Source of the DNA: an uncultured Coriobacteriaceae bacterium
Lineage (GTDB): Bacteria > Actinomycetota > Coriobacteriia > Coriobacteriales > Atopobiaceae
NCBI GenBank assembly: GCA_902793195.1
Contig: CADBCS010000011.1
Location: 1-58,070 of the forward strand
Direction of reading: 5' to 3'
DNA length: 58,070 bases
Shown here: positions 54,200 to 58,070 of the stretch, piece by piece
Numbering within the stretch: the stretch's first letter is position 1
Layout of the letters: each line of letters starts with the position of its first letter
Position numbers and translations under genes: made by a program
The notes under the pieces: model-generated
What the model was told of the DNA's origin: nothing
Seen by the model: the letters and a program-made list of their open reading frames with translations, nothing else
Databases searched by the model: none

Positions 54200-56611
54200 C
54201 TAGCAGACAACCGGCGGCTCCCCGCACGACCAGGTTCCCAGTCGGGCGTTGGGGACCGCGTCCAACGACAGGTCCGCAAAGAGGCCCGCACGATAGCTGC
54301 GCAGCGCGGCAAGCGCGATCATGGCCCCATTGTCGCCGCACACCCACAGGGGCGGTACCGTCACGCGCACGCCCATGCGCCCGAACGCCTCCGCATATGC
54401 CGCGCGCAGCTTGGGGTTGGCCGCCACGCCACCGCCCACGCAAAAGTCGCTCACGCCCGTCTCGTCCACCGCGCGCTTGGCCTTGAACACCTGCACGTCC
54501 ACCACGGCCGCCTCGAAGCTCGCAGCCAGGTCGGGCAGGTTGATGGGACGACCGGCCTTGTTCTCTCCCTGAATGTAGGTGATTACGGCGGTCTTGAGGC
54601 CCGACAGCGAGAAGCGGTAGTCCCCGCTGTGCATCATGGCGCGTGGGAACGCGATGGCGCGGGGGTTGCCCTTGGCCGAGAGCTTGCTGATTACGGGTCC
54701 GCCGGGGTAACCCAGCCCCAGAGCCTTGGCGACCTTGTCGAACGCCTCCCCCACCGCGTCGTCGATGGTGGCACCCAGCAGCTCGTAGTCGCCCCAGGCG
54801 CGCACGTGCACCAACATGGTGTTGCCACCCGAGACGAGGCTCGCCACGAACGGTGGCTCGAGGTCGGGTGTCTCGAACAGATTTGCCAGCAGGTGACCCT
54901 CCAGGTGATTGACCGCGATGAGCGGCAGTCCGGTGGCGCCGCATAACCCCTTGGCAAAGGCAACGCCCACCACGAGCGCGCCCACCAAGCCCGGGCCGGC
55001 CGTCACGCCCACGGCGGCCAGGTCGGCTGAGGCAAGCGTGTCCACACCAAAGTGGTCCCCTGCGCGCGCGAGGGTCTCCTCGAACACGCCAACTATGGCC
55101 TCGGTGTGCTTGCGGCTGGCAATCTCGGGGACCACGCCGCCAAAGCGCGCATGAAAGTCGATCTGCGTGGCCACCACGTTGGAGAGAATCGCTCCCCTGC
55201 CGTCGACGATGGCCATGGCCGTCTCGTCGCACGACGACTCGACGGCCAGGATGAGGGGGCCTGCCGCCGCGATGCGCTTGGCCGCGTCCTCGTCGCGTGG
55301 TGAGGGCGCGATGGGCCACGGGCGCACGGACTGCTGCGGCTCGGGTGCCGTGGCGTCGAGCGTGACGAGCGGTAGCGGGGCGCTCATCACCAGCGCGTCG
55401 TTGCCGGGACCGTAGTAGTTGCGCCGCACGCCGACCTGCTCAAGACCAAGGCTCCCGTACAGCGAACGCGCGGCGGCGTTAGTGTTTGCCACCTCGAGCG
55501 TGATGCTCTGGGCTCCCAGCACGTGACCGTCGTAGGCCACGCGCTGCAGGAGGCGCCGCGCGATGCCCTCGCCACGCCTGTCGGCGGCGACAGCCACGTC
55601 CAGCACCTCGAGCACGTCTCCGGCAAGCAGGCCACCGGCATAGCCCACGACCGTGCCCATGTCGTGGGCCACCCACCAGGTTCGACCGGGCAGGGCGAGC
55701 TCGTCGGAGAACTGCGCGTGCGACCAAGGGGTGTGGGTGCCACCCGCAAATGCGCTCTGCTCGAGCGCCGCCACCTGCTCCAGGTCGTTTACCGACATGG
55801 GCCGCAGCTGCAGGTGCATGTTGGCCAACTCGTCCGCCACGCCGGTGACCTCCACGCTCGACGGCTGCGTCATGCCCAACCGCCTGCGCTCGTTCTCCTC
55901 CGCGTCCGAGAGGCGCGTGTACACGGGCAGCACCAGCGCAGGGTCACCGTCGCCGCGCTCATCCATATGCGTCCACGCCTCGAGTAACGACGAACCCGTG
56001 GGATACCACAGCGTCGAGTCGAGCAACCGCGTGAGACCGGCCGCCTCAAAGCGGTCGCGATACTTGAACAGGCCGTTTCCCGTAAGCTTCAGCTCGGCCG
56101 CGTCCGCACGGCTCGCCCACGCCTCAACGCACACGTCGGCCTTGCACACCGTCTCGCTTGCGAACGTGCGATGCGCACCCGCGTCATCCAGCTCGTAGAT
56201 GCCGGGGTACACCTCGCCGCGCATAGCGTCCATGGCCACCGCCAGCGTGCCACGAACTCCGGCATCCCACGCCGTCCAGGCGCAGGCGTCGAGCGTCGAG
56301 CAGCCATAGAGCGGCTTGCCCATTCCGCATGCCAGACCCTTTGCCGTGGCAATGCCAATGCGCACGCCGGTAAACGAGCCGGGCCCGCGACCCACCAGAA
56401 CGGCGTCCACGTCGCCCATGGCAAGGCCCGCCTCTTCCAGCGCGGCCTGACCGGAGAGCACCAGCTCCTCGTTGGCGTGGCGGCGGCACAGATGGTCCCT
56501 GTTTGCGAGCACGTCGATGACATCGCGTGCGGTGGCGCGACCAACCGCGCAGCACAGCATGTCGGACGACGTGTCGAGCGCGAGGATGATGGAGGGGACT
56601 CCCTGACCCAT
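54200..56611 (-). CDS. TsaB-RimI-TsaD triple fusion for tRNA t6A synthesis and protein acetylation
   Basis: 803 residues. TsaB-like part (1-250): [33 protein letters not shown]. RimI-like GNAT acetyltransferase (about 268-410): [22 protein letters not shown], acetyl-CoA loop [11 protein letters not shown]. TsaD/Kae1-like part (about 450-803): [15 protein letters not shown], metal motif [24 protein letters not shown] and [13 protein letters not shown]. It should make threonylcarbamoyl-A37 in ANN-decoding tRNAs and acetylate ribosomal protein S18. AAGGTGATCTGT precedes ATG 56611. TsaE is not in the window. Confidence 0.92.
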   Translation of the reverse strand: MGQGVPSIILALDTSSDMLCCAVGRATARDVIDVLANRDHLCRRHANEELVLSGQAALEEAGLAMGDVDAVLVGRGPGSFTGVRIGIATAKGLACGMGKPLYGCSTLDACAWTAWDAGVRGTLAVAMDAMRGEVYPGIYELDDAGAHRTFASETVCKADVCVEAWASRADAAELKLTGNGLFKYRDRFEAAGLTRLLDSTLWYPTGSSLLEAWTHMDERGDGDPALVLPVYTRLSDAEENERRRLGMTQPSSVEVTGVADELANMHLQLRPMSVNDLEQVAALEQSAFAGGTHTPWSHAQFSDELALPGRTWWVAHDMGTVVGYAGGLLAGDVLEVLDVAVAADRRGEGIARRLLQRVAYDGHVLGAQSITLEVANTNAAARSLYGSLGLEQVGVRRNYYGPGNDALVMSAPLPLVTLDATAPEPQQSVRPWPIAPSPRDEDAAKRIAAAGPLILAVESSCDETAMAIVDGRGAILSNVVATQIDFHARFGGVVPEIASRKHTEAIVGVFEETLARAGDHFGVDTLASADLAAVGVTAGPGLVGALVVGVAFAKGLCGATGLPLIAVNHLEGHLLANLFETPDLEPPFVASLVSGGNTMLVHVRAWGDYELLGATIDDAVGEAFDKVAKALGLGYPGGPVISKLSAKGNPRAIAFPRAMMHSGDYRFSLSGLKTAVITYIQGENKAGRPINLPDLAASFEAAVVDVQVFKAKRAVDETGVSDFCVGGGVAANPKLRAAYAEAFGRMGVRVTVPPLWVCGDNGAMIALAALRSYRAGLFADLSLDAVPNARLGTWSCGEPPVVC

Positions 56612-57208
56612 ACAGATCACCTTCAATAACTCGTGTTTGAACCCCCATAGTGTAGCAATGTATGAGAAAACGGGTGAGAAGAGGCAAGAGACGTTTTCTC
56701 GGGGTTGGATCGTGTGCCGGCGAACCCGCCCTGGCGGGCGGTCTCCGGAGGACTGGTCCGCTGCCAACGGCAAGCCTTGCCCTCGGTTGCAGCGCGTGCC
56801 AAGTCTGGTCGCGGAACTGGCGCAGAATGTGCGGATGCATGCAGTTTTTGAGTGCGAATCCGCCACGGGGGCGACATGGTACCCCCCATCGCCGCAGGTA
56901 GAAAGGGGTGGAAATGCTGCCCCGTGTTTATCGCCGTTCCAAAACTGCATGCATCCCGAGAAAACGCGGCAGTTCCGCACCCGGACTTGGCACTGGTTAG
57001 AGACGGCCCCCATGCAACCCGCAAGCGACCCAAGAGAATAGTCGTTATTGGAATATCCATCTACGACGCCCGCCCCTTCCTGCGAAAACGCAAATTGCTG
57101 CGCAATTGCCGCGAACTGGGTGCGCATTTGCGCAGGGCGCATTGTGTAGCATCCACCCTCCCATCACACATCGAGGAGTGGCAGCCCAGCCGCCAGACAG
57201 GAGGAGCC
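56612..57208. other. Long intergenic region holding a palindromic element and the upstream region of family member B
   Basis: No credible gene. It contains the ~55-bp-arm inverted repeat at 56796-56993 and, at about 57090-57145, repeated GCAAATTGC/TGCGCA words including GCGCATTTGCGC. The latter resemble the upstream region of member A at 21583-21640. Confidence 0.6.
56796..56993. repeat. Large inverted repeat, arms about 55 bp, spacer 88 bp
   Basis: The left arm 56796-56850 begins GTGCCAAGTC and ends GATGCATGCAGTTTTTG. The right arm 56939-56993 is its reverse complement with several mismatches and small indels: ACTGCATGCATC at one end and GGACTTGGCAC at the other. It has the shape of a small non-autonomous element. 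Confidence 0.75.
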
Positions 57209-57985
57209 ATGTACACGCGCGCAAAGTCCACCGTCACTAGGAAGCCGCTGATTGCACTCGACGGCCCATCCGCACTTGCCCTGTTCCGCGACCGAGACGA
57301 TCGCGCGCAAATGGTGAGCGACTCCGTGTACGAACAGATACAAGACGAGGAATGGCATTGCCATGATGACCCGTTCTCCATAGCCGACCTGCACGTGTTC
57401 GGCGGAATTAACGGACGCTCGTGGGAGCAGTCCGACCTCGAGGACGGCGAGCCCGAGCTGGTGCGGACGCGGGCAACGAATCTGTCGCTGTGCACGAACC
57501 GCTCAAGAGACATCAAAATCGTCCCGTTCGACTCGCTCGGTCTCAGGCCTCCGGACAAGAGCTCGCCGCTCTACCTACTCACAGCGAACTCGAAGGCAAA
57601 GCGCACCGTTCGAAACGTCCGGCAGCGCGCGCTTGGCAACGAAATACCCCGCGACTCTTTCAGACGACTTGGCAAAAGCGTACTCGTGCCCACACCGGAG
57701 CTCTGTTTCCTGCTGTTGGCCGGTCACGTGGGCCTCATCGAACTCATAACGCTGGGAATGGAGATGTGTGGTCACTATCGGCTGGTGGGCGGACCCACCC
57801 ATAGTCCCACCGTAACGAACCGGACCGTGTTCGGATGCGCCCGACTCACGACGCCCGACAGGCTTCGCGCCTTCGCTGAGCGCATGAGGGGCTTTCCCGG
57901 CAGGTCCTTGGCCCTACGCGCGTGCAAGTACATCGCCGGTGAGTCGTGCTCTCCCATGGAAACAATCGTCTACCTGCACCGATAA
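57209..57985 (+). CDS. Coriobacteriia-type protein of unknown function, member B, apparently C-terminally truncated
   Basis: 258 residues. The last 85 correspond to the middle of the protein at 21681-22859 (TPELCFLLL, LITLGMEMCGHY, ALRACKY, SPMETIVYL), and the chain ends at SPMETIVYLHR. In member A the matching point is followed by LLCLP and an endonuclease-like segment of about 120 residues, which is missing here. The N-terminal region (KPLIALDGPSALALFR) differs from member A. AGGAGGAGCC precedes ATG 57209. The stop is TAA at 57983-57985; the following 85 bases show no recognisable continuation in that frame. It may be a decayed copy or a short form. Confidence 0.6.
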   Translation: MYTRAKSTVTRKPLIALDGPSALALFRDRDDRAQMVSDSVYEQIQDEEWHCHDDPFSIADLHVFGGINGRSWEQSDLEDGEPELVRTRATNLSLCTNRSRDIKIVPFDSLGLRPPDKSSPLYLLTANSKAKRTVRNVRQRALGNEIPRDSFRRLGKSVLVPTPELCFLLLAGHVGLIELITLGMEMCGHYRLVGGPTHSPTVTNRTVFGCARLTTPDRLRAFAERMRGFPGRSLALRACKYIAGESCSPMETIVYLHR

Positions 57986-58004
57986 TTTGTCGTGTGCCAG
58001 GTGC

Positions 58005-58035
58005 TTGATTCTCGAATCATCCCGCCTAGCATAAT
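58005..58035 (+). promoter_or_regulatory. Possible promoter with overlapping palindrome at window end
   Basis: TTGATT (58005-58010) and CATAAT (58030-58035) are 19 bases apart. TGATTCTCGAATCA (58006-58019) is a 6-bp-arm inverted repeat over the -35 region. Weak evidence, and the gene it would serve lies outside the window. Confidence 0.3.
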
Positions 58036-58070
58036 GACACGCGGCACGGTGACCCATCTACCTGCTGGTG

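Noticed and set aside
52308..55319. Longer form of the binding-protein/permease gene
   Set aside because: The frame stays open into the TsaD region, but the signal peptide and ribosome-binding site place the start at 54053.

Overview
The window is GC-rich and gene-dense. Its gene content points to a Gram-positive actinobacterium of the class Coriobacteriia, probably an Olsenella/Atopobium-like member of the Atopobiaceae. This rests on recognised traits: large BspA-like and ChW-repeat surface proteins, a diaminopimelate dehydrogenase route, a TsaB-RimI-TsaD fusion, and dispersed GGGGACGGTCCC-type intergenic repeats. The taxon is an inference; no marker search was possible.

Layout. 1-930: start of a CBS/DRTGG family II pyrophosphatase (minus, cut by the window edge). 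1193-6033: a four-gene Dlt-like operon (MBOAT acyltransferase, SGNH/DltD-like protein, adenylating enzyme, carrier protein) that probably esterifies a cell-envelope polymer, closed by a strong terminator. 6113-8117: a GH5 glucanase-like enzyme and a PHP phosphoesterase. 8229-8522: an unusual non-coding array of eight 13-bp sites in strictly alternating orientation. 8617-11068: two convergent PLP aminotransferases. 11069-12315: a hairpin-rich leader region and a GntR/UTRA regulator. 12356-16394: a membrane protein, ftsH and hpt. 16465-16861: tRNA-Ser followed by palindromic elements, then lemA. 17479-21321: PRC-barrel, YtxH, cyanophycin-synthetase-N-like, CorC/HlyC-like and HMA-domain proteins. 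21681-22859: member A of a Coriobacteriia-type family of unknown function. 22965-25028: EF-G-like GTPase. 25295-27470: ChW/beta-lactamase-fold hydrolase and an MscS channel.

27560-41912 (all minus) is the most striking region. It encodes a transglutaminase-like lipoprotein, a C11 protease with BspA-type repeats, a second BspA-type protein, a membrane Ser/Thr kinase with an extracellular leucine-rich-repeat domain, an FHA-FHA-ABC ATPase and its ABC-2 permease. Several start/stop codons overlap. The arrangement suggests one surface-sensing phospho-signalling and export system: the LRR ectodomain senses, the kinase phosphorylates, FHA domains read phosphothreonine, and the ABC transporter responds.

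42105-47226 carries galM, a DUF1275 protein, a HAD phosphatase, lysA and ddh (direct diaminopimelate/lysine pathway). 47489-49120 encodes a zinc-ribbon membrane protein with two Flg_new-like repeats. 49170-51083 is a NadE whose glutaminase domain has lost the Lys and Cys of its catalytic triad. 51202-54053 is an amino-acid ABC transporter: an ATPase with an extra C-terminal domain, and a permuted binding protein fused to its permease. 54200-56611 is the TsaB-RimI-TsaD fusion. The window ends with a ~200-bp palindromic element and member B of the 21.7-kb family, which ends before its nuclease-like C-terminal part.
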